Below are positions 52,542-61,313 of a DNA stretch of 64,000 nucleotides, piece by piece. Origin of the DNA: Paenibacillus helianthi (GTDB lineage Bacteria; Bacillota; Bacilli; Paenibacillales; Paenibacillaceae). Made by a program: the position numbers and the translations under genes. Numbering within the stretch: the stretch's first letter is position 1; every line of letters starts with the position of its first letter. The notes under the pieces are model-generated. The model was not told where the DNA came from. It worked only from the letters and a program-made list of their open reading frames with translations, and did no database searches. The DNA lies in assembly GCF_001909055.1 (NCBI RefSeq), contig NZ_LVWI01000114.1, positions 1 through 64,000 on the forward strand, in the 5' to 3' direction.

Positions 52542-53906
52542 TTATTGTTCAATGATGAGATGATCGGAAGGTACGTTCTGCTTCGCATCCTTCTGGAACA
52601 ATTCGTATGCCTGTTCTGCGGATTGGCCTTTGGTCAGGATGGCATCCACACCCAAAATGTAGGATTTGGTATAGGTTGCGTAATCCGGTTGAGCCGGACG
52701 GGTCTTCGTGAATTCGAGCAGGTACGCATGATCCTTATAGAAGTCCATTTCCTTAAAGCGTTTGTCTTCTTGCGCTTCCGGTGTTACCGGCAGTTTGCCG
52801 CTGACCAGCGTGTGATTGATTTGCAGGTCCGGATCAAGTACGTGCTCGATCAATCTTTGGACATACGGCATTTTCTCGTCATCAACCGTTGGCCCCACGT
52901 AGATCATAGCCGGGTTACTGTAGGATACAGGTTTGCCGCCCTTTTCAGCAGAGGGAATAGGGATCCAGACGATATTCTTATTGAACCAGGTGTTGAAGCC
53001 TTCTAGGTCGTTCTGCATGCCATTCGCTTCACGCATCATCTGATAGAACTCGGTGCGGGCGAATTCCGCAAAAATCTCACCTTTAACAAACATAGGCGCT
53101 GCCTTATCCGTGTCTACATCGCCGATGGATTCGTTGATAATGCCGCGTTTCACTGCATCCGCCCAGAATTCATAGACGTCCTTGGTTTTTTTGGTCAGCA
53201 CCATTTTATTCTCATCGACATTATAATTGTAGTTGCCAAATGCGTAATTCCAGCCTTCAAAACGTGTATCTTCTACTGCGAATCCCATCTTGACCAGGTT
53301 CTTCTGCTTCGCTTCCTCAGCCAGCTTTTCGAGATCCCCGAATGTGAAGTCGCCGGAGTCCACACGCTGTCTTAAGCCATCGATTTGCTCCTTCGTCCAG
53401 CTGAGGCCTTCGAGTGCTTTGCGGCTGATGAATACCGGGGAAGCATCCATATCCTGAATAGCCCCATAGTAGTGACCGTCGTACTTCATGATATTGGTAT
53501 AGGAATCCGGCACATTCTTGAATACTTTAGAATCCTTAACCCAATCCACATCACGGATGATACCGGCATTGAGCTCCCAGCCAATATCCACGCTGGAATT
53601 CATAAAGATATCGGCTACTTTTCCAGCCTGGGCCTGAAGAATGAGCTCGTCATCGCCGATTCCCGGCCACCAGTCGATCTTTACATGAACATTGTCAGCC
53701 TTCAGTTCTTCGTTCAGGCGCTTCTCCGCCTCGATGAAGTTGTCCTTGCGCGCTCCCCAAGTACTCTCACGGACAGAAATCTGAATCTCCTTCATCTTCG
53801 CCTCACCTGCCGATGTTGCCTCTGCCGGTTCGTTACCCGATCCGCATCCCGCCAACAGTCCTGTACTCAAGACTACACTCAAAGCAGTAACAACAAGCTT
53901 CTTCAT
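52542..53906 (-). CDS. Extracellular solute-binding lipoprotein (CUT1 family)
   Basis: 454 residues with a signal peptide ending in a lipobox (GLLAGC, Cys near 21), then a mature family-1 solute-binding fold (DNVHVKIDWWPGIGDDELILQAQAGKVADIFMNSSVD) and many aromatic residues in likely ligand positions. The ligand is unknown; the operon implies a phosphonate conjugate. AAGGAGG lies 10 bases before the ATG. A 160-bp gap with an AACAA-rich block upstream suggests an internal promoter. Confidence 0.8.
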   Translation of the reverse strand: MKKLVVTALSVVLSTGLLAGCGSGNEPAEATSAGEAKMKEIQISVRESTWGARKDNFIEAEKRLNEELKADNVHVKIDWWPGIGDDELILQAQAGKVADIFMNSSVDIGWELNAGIIRDVDWVKDSKVFKNVPDSYTNIMKYDGHYYGAIQDMDASPVFISRKALEGLSWTKEQIDGLRQRVDSGDFTFGDLEKLAEEAKQKNLVKMGFAVEDTRFEGWNYAFGNYNYNVDENKMVLTKKTKDVYEFWADAVKRGIINESIGDVDTDKAAPMFVKGEIFAEFARTEFYQMMREANGMQNDLEGFNTWFNKNIVWIPIPSAEKGGKPVSYSNPAMIYVGPTVDDEKMPYVQRLIEHVLDPDLQINHTLVSGKLPVTPEAQEDKRFKEMDFYKDHAYLLEFTKTRPAQPDYATYTKSYILGVDAILTKGQSAEQAYELFQKDAKQNVPSDHLIIEQ

Positions 53907-53961
53907 TCCTCGAAGTCCTCCTTATGGCCTTTTCACATTTCTTGTTTTCCTGTACAAGCTT

Positions 53962-54068
53962 AGTATAAAGGGGACATGTAAACCTGGGATTAAAACCACG
54001 TATTATTTTTGTTTTGTTGTTGTTTAATATTGTTTTTGTTGTTTTTTTAGTCATTTAAAGTTGTTTTT
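53962..54068 (-). promoter_or_regulatory. AACAAC-rich control region before the importer genes
   Basis: On the minus strand 54068-54005 is almost wholly AACAA/AAACAA repeats (for example AAACAACAACAAAACAAAAA). A -10-like TATACT lies downstream at 53967-53962. The AACAA motif is a common DeoR-family operator half-site in Gram-positive bacteria; a similar block occurs at 60.7 kb, and the DeoR gene is in the same cluster. Confidence 0.5.
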
Positions 54069-55422
54069 ATGTGGTGAAGGTTATATCGATAGCTTCCTCA
54101 ATAATCGTCAATGCCTGGTCCAATTGTTGCTGAGTGGTAATTAAGGGCGGGACAAGCGTGATGACATTTCCATTCGATACCTTGAAGCTCAGGCCTCTCT
54201 CCATACAGAGATACATCACTTTTTCGGTATGTCCGGCCGCCTTTTCCTTCGTGTGCCTATTCGTTACCAGTTCAATTCCTGCCAGCATTCCTATGACACG
54301 CACATCGCCTATCGCTTCGTGCCTTTGCATCATCTCCGTAAGCCGCTGCTGAAGGTAAGCTCCCATTTGTACGGCATGCTCCAGCAAGCCGTTGTTTTCG
54401 ATGAATTCAATGGTGGCGAGTGCTGCTGCGCAGCCCACAGAGCTCTTTTCATGTGTATAATGTCCAAGTGAAATGTCCTGTGCCACATCCAGGCCTTCCC
54501 GGACAATAATCCCGGCCATGGGGAACACTCCGCCACCAAAGCCCTTGCCAATCACTACAATATCAGGCACGATTCCGAAGTGCTCATGAACGAACATCGT
54601 TCCTGTTCTTCCGAATGCCGTAGGAATCTCGTCCAAGATGAGGAGGACACCGTATTGATCGCAGAGCCGGCGCAGCCTCTGGAAGTAAGCTTGAGGAGGA
54701 ATCTGCACGTCCGTACTCCGAACCGGCTCCAGGATGATAGCTCCCACATCCTCTTCTCTCTCCAGCATGTACTCCAGATAGTTAAGGGAATAGGTGCCAT
54801 CATCGTGATCTCCGAAAATACTGCGGTAGGAATTATAGGGCATCATATGCTCCGACCCCGGCAAGAGCGGCCCTATTCCATTGCGGAACACGCCTTCTCC
54901 CCCCACGGAAATCGCATCCAGGCTTGCGCCGTGGAACGAATCCCAAGTGGATAGGGTCTTGAATTTGCCCGTTGCCTTACGGGCGAGCTTCAGCGCAAGT
55001 CCGATTGCGCTTGTTCCGCCGGGTGTGAATAATACTTTATTCAAATCGCCTGGAGCCAGCTGGACCAGCTTTTGCGCTAACCGGATGGCTACCGGATTGG
55101 TAAAGCGGCGGGGCAGAAAAGGGAGATTTTCCAATTGGGCCATAACTGCATCCAGAACATACCGGTTCTTATACCCGACCTGATGTACGCTGTTCCCGTG
55201 GAAGTCCATGATCTTGCGGCCGTCCATATCTTCCAGATAGATGCCTTCCGCATTCGTAATGACATTGAGGCATGGCGTCGACATGGACTGGTGGAGGAAA
55301 TAACGGCTGTCTTCTGCTAATACTTCCTTCGTTTCGGGACTGAGCCAGGCTTCTTGAAAGCTTCGCCGCTCTGAGGATAAGTTAATATCCCCCTCCGTTC
55401 TCGTATTGGCTCTAAAGTCCAC
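54067..55422 (-). CDS. pbfA: Class III aminotransferase-fold PLP enzyme, probable PbfA-like lyase
   Basis: 451 residues from a GTG that overlaps the 3' end of phnX. The fold type I aminotransferase core has GTSAIGLALKLARKATG, the conserved ILILDEIPTAFGRTG and the PLP lysine in VIGKGFGGGVFP. Next to phnW and phnX, such proteins are (R)-1-hydroxy-2-aminoethylphosphonate ammonia-lyases (PbfA), which give phosphonoacetaldehyde directly. Since phnW already supplies the transaminase, lyase activity is the best reading, though an ordinary omega-aminotransferase remains possible. Confidence 0.75.
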   Translation of the reverse strand: MDFRANTRTEGDINLSSERRSFQEAWLSPETKEVLAEDSRYFLHQSMSTPCLNVITNAEGIYLEDMDGRKIMDFHGNSVHQVGYKNRYVLDAVMAQLENLPFLPRRFTNPVAIRLAQKLVQLAPGDLNKVLFTPGGTSAIGLALKLARKATGKFKTLSTWDSFHGASLDAISVGGEGVFRNGIGPLLPGSEHMMPYNSYRSIFGDHDDGTYSLNYLEYMLEREEDVGAIILEPVRSTDVQIPPQAYFQRLRRLCDQYGVLLILDEIPTAFGRTGTMFVHEHFGIVPDIVVIGKGFGGGVFPMAGIIVREGLDVAQDISLGHYTHEKSSVGCAAALATIEFIENNGLLEHAVQMGAYLQQRLTEMMQRHEAIGDVRVIGMLAGIELVTNRHTKEKAAGHTEKVMYLCMERGLSFKVSNGNVITLVPPLITTQQQLDQALTIIEEAIDITFTT

Positions 55423-56230
55423 AAGGCATAGCCCCTTCCCCTAGCCGGCGGTTCACCCGTGCGATAATGTCTGGCAGATCAGATATCCGGTCAATCACAT
55501 AGTGCGCTCCGTTATTCATGAATTGCTGTTTGGCAGCCTCGGCAAGTTCCCTTAGGACAGCAGGTTCCATTGCGGCGGTCTCTTCTTGCGTTAAGCCCAG
55601 CATCGAGCTGCCGTTAACCACACCCACCGCCCAGACACCGGCATTTCTAGCTTCCTGCATGTCGGACGCCGTGTCTCCAACCTTTACGACCTGTGACGGC
55701 ATTCCCATATTCAGTTCAATCATATTGGAGTAAATCATATAGGGATAGGGACGGCCCTTGCCGTTCACCGAGTCCGGCGTTACCCAATAGTCCGGTGCAT
55801 AGCCTTTCTCCCGCGCATGCTGTGCCACAATCTTCATCATCGTATCGTTATATCCGGTGGTAGCGCCGATCTTCAAGCCCTCCTGCCGCAGCTGATCGAC
55901 GACATCCACCACATTCCCGATGGGCTCCGAGAACCGGTGCAGAATTCCCAGCAGCTTCGGTTCGAACGCTTCATGCATCTCGTCTACATCACTGTCTGTA
56001 TAAGGACGGCCCAAGCGCTCTTCGAACAGCCTGCCGATCCTTGGCATTTCGAGCATGGCCTTCAGGTGATCCCATTTCAACAGACCCATGGGGGCCCGCA
56101 CCTCTGCCATAGTCGGTTCTATTCCTTTGGAATGGAAGATCTCGAGGAACACTTGAACAGGAGCCATGCAGCCATAGTCCACCGTGGTTCCTGCCCAGTC
56201 CATAATGATTCCTTGCACTCTTTTCGTCAT
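55412..56230 (-). CDS. phnX: Phosphonoacetaldehyde hydrolase
   Basis: 272 residues of the HAD superfamily. The nucleophile Asp is in IIMDWAGTTVDYGC, the cap-domain Lys that forms the Schiff base is in the MGLLKWDHLKAML segment, and later motifs are ATTGYN and VVKVGDTASDMQEARNAG. It splits phosphonoacetaldehyde into acetaldehyde and phosphate, breaking the C-P bond. It starts 1 base after the phnW stop (TGATATG) and ends inside the next gene, so the three are tightly coupled. Confidence 0.93.
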   Translation of the reverse strand: MTKRVQGIIMDWAGTTVDYGCMAPVQVFLEIFHSKGIEPTMAEVRAPMGLLKWDHLKAMLEMPRIGRLFEERLGRPYTDSDVDEMHEAFEPKLLGILHRFSEPIGNVVDVVDQLRQEGLKIGATTGYNDTMMKIVAQHAREKGYAPDYWVTPDSVNGKGRPYPYMIYSNMIELNMGMPSQVVKVGDTASDMQEARNAGVWAVGVVNGSSMLGLTQEETAAMEPAVLRELAEAAKQQFMNNGAHYVIDRISDLPDIIARVNRRLGEGAMPCGL

Positions 56231-56231
56231 A

Positions 56232-57341
56232 TCAGCTCTCCAGTCGCAGGGTAGTTAGATAAGAAGCTGCCGCCTCGCATAACCTTTCAATATCCTCTAT
56301 GTGCACATCGCCGATGGTTCCGATCCGGAACACAAGCGCTTTACTTAATTTGCCGGGGTAGATGACGAAGCCCTTTTCTTTTAGAAATCGATAGAATGCT
56401 TCGAATGTAAATGATGTAAGATCCGGATATTCAAAAGTAGTGATAAAAGGGGAGTGGACAGACGCGGGCAAATGGGCCTTAAAGCCTGCCTGCTCCATGA
56501 ATCGCACCAGTGTCTGTTGATTCCTGGTGTATCTTGCACATCGCTGTTCGACCCCGCCTTCTTCTTCCAATTCAAGCAACGCCTGATAAAATGCCCGGAC
56601 AACATGCGTAGGAGAAGTAAAGCGCCACTTGCCTGCATCGTTGTCCATTACCTGCCATTGATCGAACAAATCCAGGGATAACGATCTTGCTCGTCCCTTG
56701 CATTCGATAAGCTCACTCTTCCTGCTGATCACAAAGCTGAAGCCCGGGACGCCCTGGATACACTTATTCGCGCTGCTGACCAGATAATCGATGCCGAGCT
56801 CCCCGACCGCTATAGGCGTACCGCCGAAGCTGCTCATGGCGTCGACGATGGCTACTTTCCCATGATTCTTGATTACCTGAACGAGTGCTTCCAGCGGATT
56901 CAGAATCCCTGTCGTTGTCTCGCAATGGACGAAGGCTACATGAGTAATTAGGTTGTCCTGCTTGAGCACGGCGTCCAATTGGTCTGCACCGGGAAGCTCA
57001 TCAGGTGCATATTCAAGCGTCCGATGCCGGATTCCAAGGACACGGGCGATCTCCTGGATGCGCTCCCCATAGGCACCATTCGCGAGGATTAGAAGCTTGC
57101 CGTCACCCGGTACTGCGGTGCCTATCACCGCCTCGACCCCGAACGTCCCGCTGCCTTGTATCAGCACTGCGGTATACTCTTCTTCGGGTGCTTGTCCCAG
57201 CTGAAGCAGCCTGCTTCTGATCGATTGAACGATGTCCTTGTAGTCGCTATCCCAGGTGCACCAGTCTTTTAGCATGACTTCTTTAACGGATGAGGTTGTC
57301 GTCAGGGGACCGGGTGTCAGTAATAAATAAGGTTGTTCCAT
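56232..57341 (-). CDS. phnW: 2-aminoethylphosphonate-pyruvate aminotransferase
   Basis: 369 residues of class V aminotransferase fold: LLTPGPLTTTSSVKEVML at the N-terminus, IQGSGTFGVEAVIG, VDAMSSFGG and the PLP Lys in VSSANKCIQGVPGFSFV, all diagnostic of PhnW. It moves the amino group of 2-aminoethylphosphonate to pyruvate, giving phosphonoacetaldehyde and alanine. It is the first dedicated step of the pathway completed by phnX. Confidence 0.93.
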   Translation of the reverse strand: MEQPYLLLTPGPLTTTSSVKEVMLKDWCTWDSDYKDIVQSIRSRLLQLGQAPEEEYTAVLIQGSGTFGVEAVIGTAVPGDGKLLILANGAYGERIQEIARVLGIRHRTLEYAPDELPGADQLDAVLKQDNLITHVAFVHCETTTGILNPLEALVQVIKNHGKVAIVDAMSSFGGTPIAVGELGIDYLVSSANKCIQGVPGFSFVISRKSELIECKGRARSLSLDLFDQWQVMDNDAGKWRFTSPTHVVRAFYQALLELEEEGGVEQRCARYTRNQQTLVRFMEQAGFKAHLPASVHSPFITTFEYPDLTSFTFEAFYRFLKEKGFVIYPGKLSKALVFRIGTIGDVHIEDIERLCEAAASYLTTLRLES

Positions 57342-57349
57342 GGTTCCTC

Positions 57350-58702
57350 CTACAGGTTATGGACAAGGTTGCGTGCCCATTTATTTGAGCGGTATCTGAA
57401 GAATCCGATACATGCCTTCGATACTTCCTCAAGTGAAAACATCAGGTATACCCATTCCACCGGCCAGTGAAATAGATAAGCTCCAGCAAACACTAGAGGC
57501 AAGGCTATCAGCCATGTGGTGACCAGGACCAGATTCATCGTGTACAGGTTGTCGCCGCCCGCTCTGAACAGTCCGACAATCCATAGATTGTTCAAGAAGA
57601 ACATGACCATAACGATTGCCTGAATGATCATGATATGACGGAATGACGACTGCACTTCACGGCTGAGATTAGGAAATAAGTGAACAATATATGGGCTCAG
57701 AATCAGAATTCCAGCGCTCATGGCCAATGCGGAATACAAGGCGATCCGAGTGAATTTCCGGGCATAGAGTACCGCCTCGTTCCGGTCGTCCTGGCTGAGC
57801 TTCTGGCCGACCATTACTTTTGCGGCATAAGCAAAGCCATAGATCCCCATCATGAAGTAGCCGTTGAACGTGTTCGCCAATTGATAGGTCGCCAGCGCCG
57901 CCACGCCAATATGACCGAAGGCCAGCGCATACAGCATATTCCCGACCGACCACATGCCTTCATGGAACATGAGCGGCAGTGTGGTGGCATACACTCTTTT
58001 TACAAACGGCCAATGGAAGGAGAAGATCTCCCGCAGCGTAACGTTGACGTAGTACTTCCTTCCATAAACATAGCCTATTAAAATACCTGCGCTGAGAATG
58101 GATGAAGCAAGTGTCGCCCATCCCGCTCCAACAATGCCTAACTTGGGAAATCCAAGCTTTCCATAGATAAGCGTGTAGTCCAGCAGGACATTGACCAGCA
58201 TTCCGATCATGCCAACCACCAGCATCAGCTTCATTTTTCCGATCGAGCCGAGTGCATTTCCGTATACATCCTTAACCGAATTGATCAGATAGACGAATAC
58301 GATGACGGATACATATTGAACGCCGTAAGCAGCAACGTCCTTATCCTTGATAAATAGCGACAGGATGGGAGCTTTGAAGCAGGAGACTAATATGAATGCA
58401 GTTAAGCTGATAGCGACACTGGAGATAAGCATGAGTCCAAAGGCCTTTTTCACATTGGCGGAATCGTTTTTCCCATGAAATTGGGTGATGTAGGCAGAAA
58501 TGCCGAAGATGGCGGACAGAATCATCCCGAGAATAAAGTTGATCTGACCTGAGGCGGCCATAACCGCTATGGCGGAATCGCCCATGCTGCCCACCATCAG
58601 CGTATTGATCAGCGAGAATGAATTCCCTATTAGCATCTGTAGAATCGAAGGCAGGACAAGCCTTTTCATGTCCCTGCGGAACTGCCATTCTAAGCTGTCC
58701 AC
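57350..58702 (-). CDS. MATE-family efflux transporter
   Basis: About 450 residues with 12 membrane segments in two homologous halves; DRVDSLEWQFRRDMKRLVLPSILQMLIGNSFSLINTLMVG starts as MATE/NorM-like proteins do. MATE proteins export cations or drugs using sodium or proton gradients. Several non-ATG starts are possible; GTG at 58702, directly after the PHP gene stop, is preferred, and an in-frame ATG at 58669 is the fallback. It is unusual inside a phosphonate operon, where it might expel a toxic product or choline-like amine. Confidence 0.8.
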   Translation of the reverse strand: MDSLEWQFRRDMKRLVLPSILQMLIGNSFSLINTLMVGSMGDSAIAVMAASGQINFILGMILSAIFGISAYITQFHGKNDSANVKKAFGLMLISSVAISLTAFILVSCFKAPILSLFIKDKDVAAYGVQYVSVIVFVYLINSVKDVYGNALGSIGKMKLMLVVGMIGMLVNVLLDYTLIYGKLGFPKLGIVGAGWATLASSILSAGILIGYVYGRKYYVNVTLREIFSFHWPFVKRVYATTLPLMFHEGMWSVGNMLYALAFGHIGVAALATYQLANTFNGYFMMGIYGFAYAAKVMVGQKLSQDDRNEAVLYARKFTRIALYSALAMSAGILILSPYIVHLFPNLSREVQSSFRHIMIIQAIVMVMFFLNNLWIVGLFRAGGDNLYTMNLVLVTTWLIALPLVFAGAYLFHWPVEWVYLMFSLEEVSKACIGFFRYRSNKWARNLVHNL

Positions 58703-58703
58703 C

Positions 58704-59675
58704 CTATTCAAGGGCTCCGTGCGGAAGGTCGGCCGGGAAAATAGGATTAGACCAGGCCACCTTCCCGTCAAAGTCCACGCATTCCACACGGATATATTGC
58801 TCGTTGCCCTCTATCCGGTAGGAGCCCTGGCTGACGGGAAGTGCCTCCTTGCTGTATATGTTGCGGCCATTGCCGGGATGTGTAAGGAATCTGATGAACT
58901 TGACCGGAGAGCATTCAATCTGCAGGAAGCCATCCTGCACCCGCAGGTCATAGATTTCAGGGCCGTTCGACGAATAATATTGACCGGCTTTTAAGGCATC
59001 AATGACAGATTGCTGCTCCAGCTTCTCCGCTTCAGCACACACCCATCCGCCGAAAAATTCAGAGATCGCAATGTCGATGTCACCGCCGTGTGCGTCATCC
59101 GAGGCGATCCCGTACACCTTGCGGCCGTGCTTCAGCAAATAGTCCCAATGATGAACCCCATATCCAACCGCCTCATCAAGCTCCGACTGATGGTTGTATA
59201 TCTCGATGGCGAAATAGCCCTCCAGCCGCAGCAGATCCTCCGGCGTATTTCTGGACCATTCCGGATGATTCATAATGATCAGATTTCCCTTGTCCCGCAT
59301 TTCACCGATCAAGCTTTGAATGGTGTCCAGGTCCTCGTAATCCGGCTTTGCATGCTCTTCGTCATGCCCGAACTCCTGGGCCGAATGCAGCGTCCGGTCG
59401 AGCAGTCCATGGATATGGTATTGCTGGCCTGTCTCCTGTCTGCTCATCTCACAAGCCATCTCGTAGCCGTCTATCATGATGAAGCGTTCATCATCATAGT
59501 CATCTGACTTGAAATAGATTTCATGATCGCTCAGGCACATAAAGTCATAGCCATTATTCTTATAGGCGTTCATTACCATTTCGGGAGAGTACTGCCCGTC
59601 GCTGCGCGTAGAATGTGTATGAAGATTGCCTTTATACTTGCGTTTCTGGTTGTCCAGAACAATCACCGGCGTCAT
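58704..59675 (-). CDS. PHP-domain metallohydrolase, CehA/McbA type (1)
   Basis: About 323 residues. The PHP metal-binding motifs are GNLHTHSTRSDG, LSDHEIYF, MNHPEWS and IASDDAHGGD; the C-terminal ~75 residues form a small beta domain. CehA/McbA relatives hydrolyse phosphate or carbamate esters and other small molecules. The ATG at 59675 lies 2 bases after the stop of the sister gene (TAAGGATG). With that gene it may release the phosphonate from an ester; this is inference. Confidence 0.82.
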   Translation of the reverse strand: MTPVIVLDNQKRKYKGNLHTHSTRSDGQYSPEMVMNAYKNNGYDFMCLSDHEIYFKSDDYDDERFIMIDGYEMACEMSRQETGQQYHIHGLLDRTLHSAQEFGHDEEHAKPDYEDLDTIQSLIGEMRDKGNLIIMNHPEWSRNTPEDLLRLEGYFAIEIYNHQSELDEAVGYGVHHWDYLLKHGRKVYGIASDDAHGGDIDIAISEFFGGWVCAEAEKLEQQSVIDALKAGQYYSSNGPEIYDLRVQDGFLQIECSPVKFIRFLTHPGNGRNIYSKEALPVSQGSYRIEGNEQYIRVECVDFDGKVAWSNPIFPADLPHGALE

Positions 59676-59677
59676 CC

Positions 59678-60655
59678 TTATTCGTCCCCCTCCAGCAAAT
59701 CTGCTACAAACACCGGATTGGACCACGCTACATTTCCGTCAAAATCAATGCACTCCACCCGGATATACTGCATCTCCGGTTCAACCGGCATCGAGGCGAC
59801 AGTCAGGGGTTCACCGTTCTGATAATTGCCGACAAACGGCCCCCGGAGCGGGAATGCTTTGAACATAATGAATTTGCAGGGGGAGCATTCAATGATGAGT
59901 TGTCCGTCTTCCACCCGAAGATCGTAGATCTCCGGTCCGGTGCTGGAATAGAAGCTGCCTGCCTTAAGACTGGTCACAATATCATGAGGCGTCAGCGCTT
60001 CCGATTGAACCTGAACCCAGCCGCCGCCGTATTCAGGGAACGCCCAATTCCGGTCGTGTCCGTGGGAGTCGTCCGCAGCGATGCCATACACCCGTTTGCC
60101 GTTCTGCAGCGCGTGATCCCAATAAGCAGCTCCATAGGAGCTGACCGTAGACCATTCCGTTGCATGGTTATAGATTTCAACGGCAAAAAATCCGTCGTAG
60201 TTGACCATGTCCTCAAAGCGCGTCAGATGCCACTCCGGATGGTTGAAAATCACCAGATTACCGTGGGCAATCATCTCATCAATCAGCACCTGCGGGGACT
60301 GATCCCCCTCCCAGGGAATGGGAACCGGGAACCTCTCGAGATGCTGGAATCTTGGCTGCACAGGCTGTGCGGTGGGATCATCCAGAACTCCGAAGTGGTA
60401 GCCCGGGTCCTTATCAGGTACAGGGTTGAGCCCGCCCCGCTCCATTCCGGGAATCGTGATGAAATGGTCTGTATTGAACTCATCCGTTCTGGAATAGACA
60501 TCATGATCGCTTATGCAAATAAAATGATAGCCCTTCTCCTTGAACACCTGGACAGTCTCCGCTGCCGGGAGTGAGCCGTCAGACCATGTGGTGTGGAGAT
60601 GCAGATTGCCTTTATACACCGTTTTATTTCTTGCCAGGTAAATTTGATTCTTCAT
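59678..60655 (-). CDS. PHP-domain metallohydrolase, CehA/McbA type (2)
   Basis: 325 residues with the same layout as the next gene: GNLHLHTTWSDG, ISDHDVYS, IFNHPEWH and IAADDSHGHD. The two share about half their residues by eye and end in similar CVDFDGKVAWSNPxFxADL tails, so they arose by tandem duplication and may act on different esters. It is the first gene of the operon, with a sigma-A promoter about 70 bp upstream. Confidence 0.82.
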   Translation of the reverse strand: MKNQIYLARNKTVYKGNLHLHTTWSDGSLPAAETVQVFKEKGYHFICISDHDVYSRTDEFNTDHFITIPGMERGGLNPVPDKDPGYHFGVLDDPTAQPVQPRFQHLERFPVPIPWEGDQSPQVLIDEMIAHGNLVIFNHPEWHLTRFEDMVNYDGFFAVEIYNHATEWSTVSSYGAAYWDHALQNGKRVYGIAADDSHGHDRNWAFPEYGGGWVQVQSEALTPHDIVTSLKAGSFYSSTGPEIYDLRVEDGQLIIECSPCKFIMFKAFPLRGPFVGNYQNGEPLTVASMPVEPEMQYIRVECIDFDGNVAWSNPVFVADLLEGDE

Positions 60656-60699
60656 CTGCCATTCTCCTTACATTAGGAATTTGTTTTCTTGTGTTTTCA

Positions 60700-60752
60700 T
60701 ATTGATTCTTGTTGTTTGTGATCATCATACAGCCAGGCGAAATGGGTTTCAA
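60700..60752 (-). promoter_or_regulatory. Promoter of the phosphonate operon with DeoR-like operator
   Basis: On the minus strand TTGAAA (60752-60747), 17 bp, TATGAT (60729-60724), giving a start near 60717. Immediately downstream comes CACAAACAACAAGAATC, an AACAA-rich block that also occurs in the control region before the importer genes. A repressor bound there would block initiation. Confidence 0.65.
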
Positions 60753-60923
60753 TCGAATTTAAATTATTTAACAGAGCGATTACAAACTTTACCGAAATCG
60801 AAAATAACTCCACCGAATAAGCCGTTATTTGATGCGGGAGTTACAAATGGAATGTATAAAAACCTTTGTTCTATCCATCCTAAAAAGGATTGAACAGTGA
60901 GACAGAAGGGAGCGGTTGACAAG

Positions 60924-61205
60924 ATGAAGCATTACGAATCCAGCCTCCGGACCAATAGTACGGTAGATCAGGCGCAGGATGCGGTGACCACGCTGCATAA
61001 CTCTGTATCCCAGGCGCTCAGCCATCCGAATGATCAGATGCTTATGCAGGCTGAGAACAGCCTAACGCACGCGGAGGAGGCAGTGAGCCATGCTCCGGAG
61101 GGCTCGATTGGGGGCCATGGGGTGGATCTGACCAAGGAAAGACTGGCTGATGAGAAAAAGAGGCTCGCTCTCGCAGAAGCAGCAAATAGAGGCACCAAAC
61201 AGTAG
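60924..61205 (+). CDS. Small helical protein, unrecognised
   Basis: 93 residues from ATG 60924 (an in-frame GTG at 60897 with AAAGGA 7 bases upstream is an alternative, adding nine residues). The protein is mostly amphipathic helix: STVDQAQDAVTTLHNSVSQALSHPNDQMLMQAENSLTHAEEAVSHAPEG, followed by a basic helical tail. It has no signal peptide. No family was recognised; its size and composition resemble small spore or stress proteins. Confidence 0.65.
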   Translation: MKHYESSLRTNSTVDQAQDAVTTLHNSVSQALSHPNDQMLMQAENSLTHAEEAVSHAPEGSIGGHGVDLTKERLADEKKRLALAEAANRGTKQ

Positions 61206-61313
61206 ATATTTGAAGCTCAGGCATTTCCGGTATTATCCGGGAATGCTTTTTTGTTATGCAAAAGCTGTTCTTTTAGAACCCCGAAGTAGCTAAATGAACT
61301 ACGGAACCAAGTC

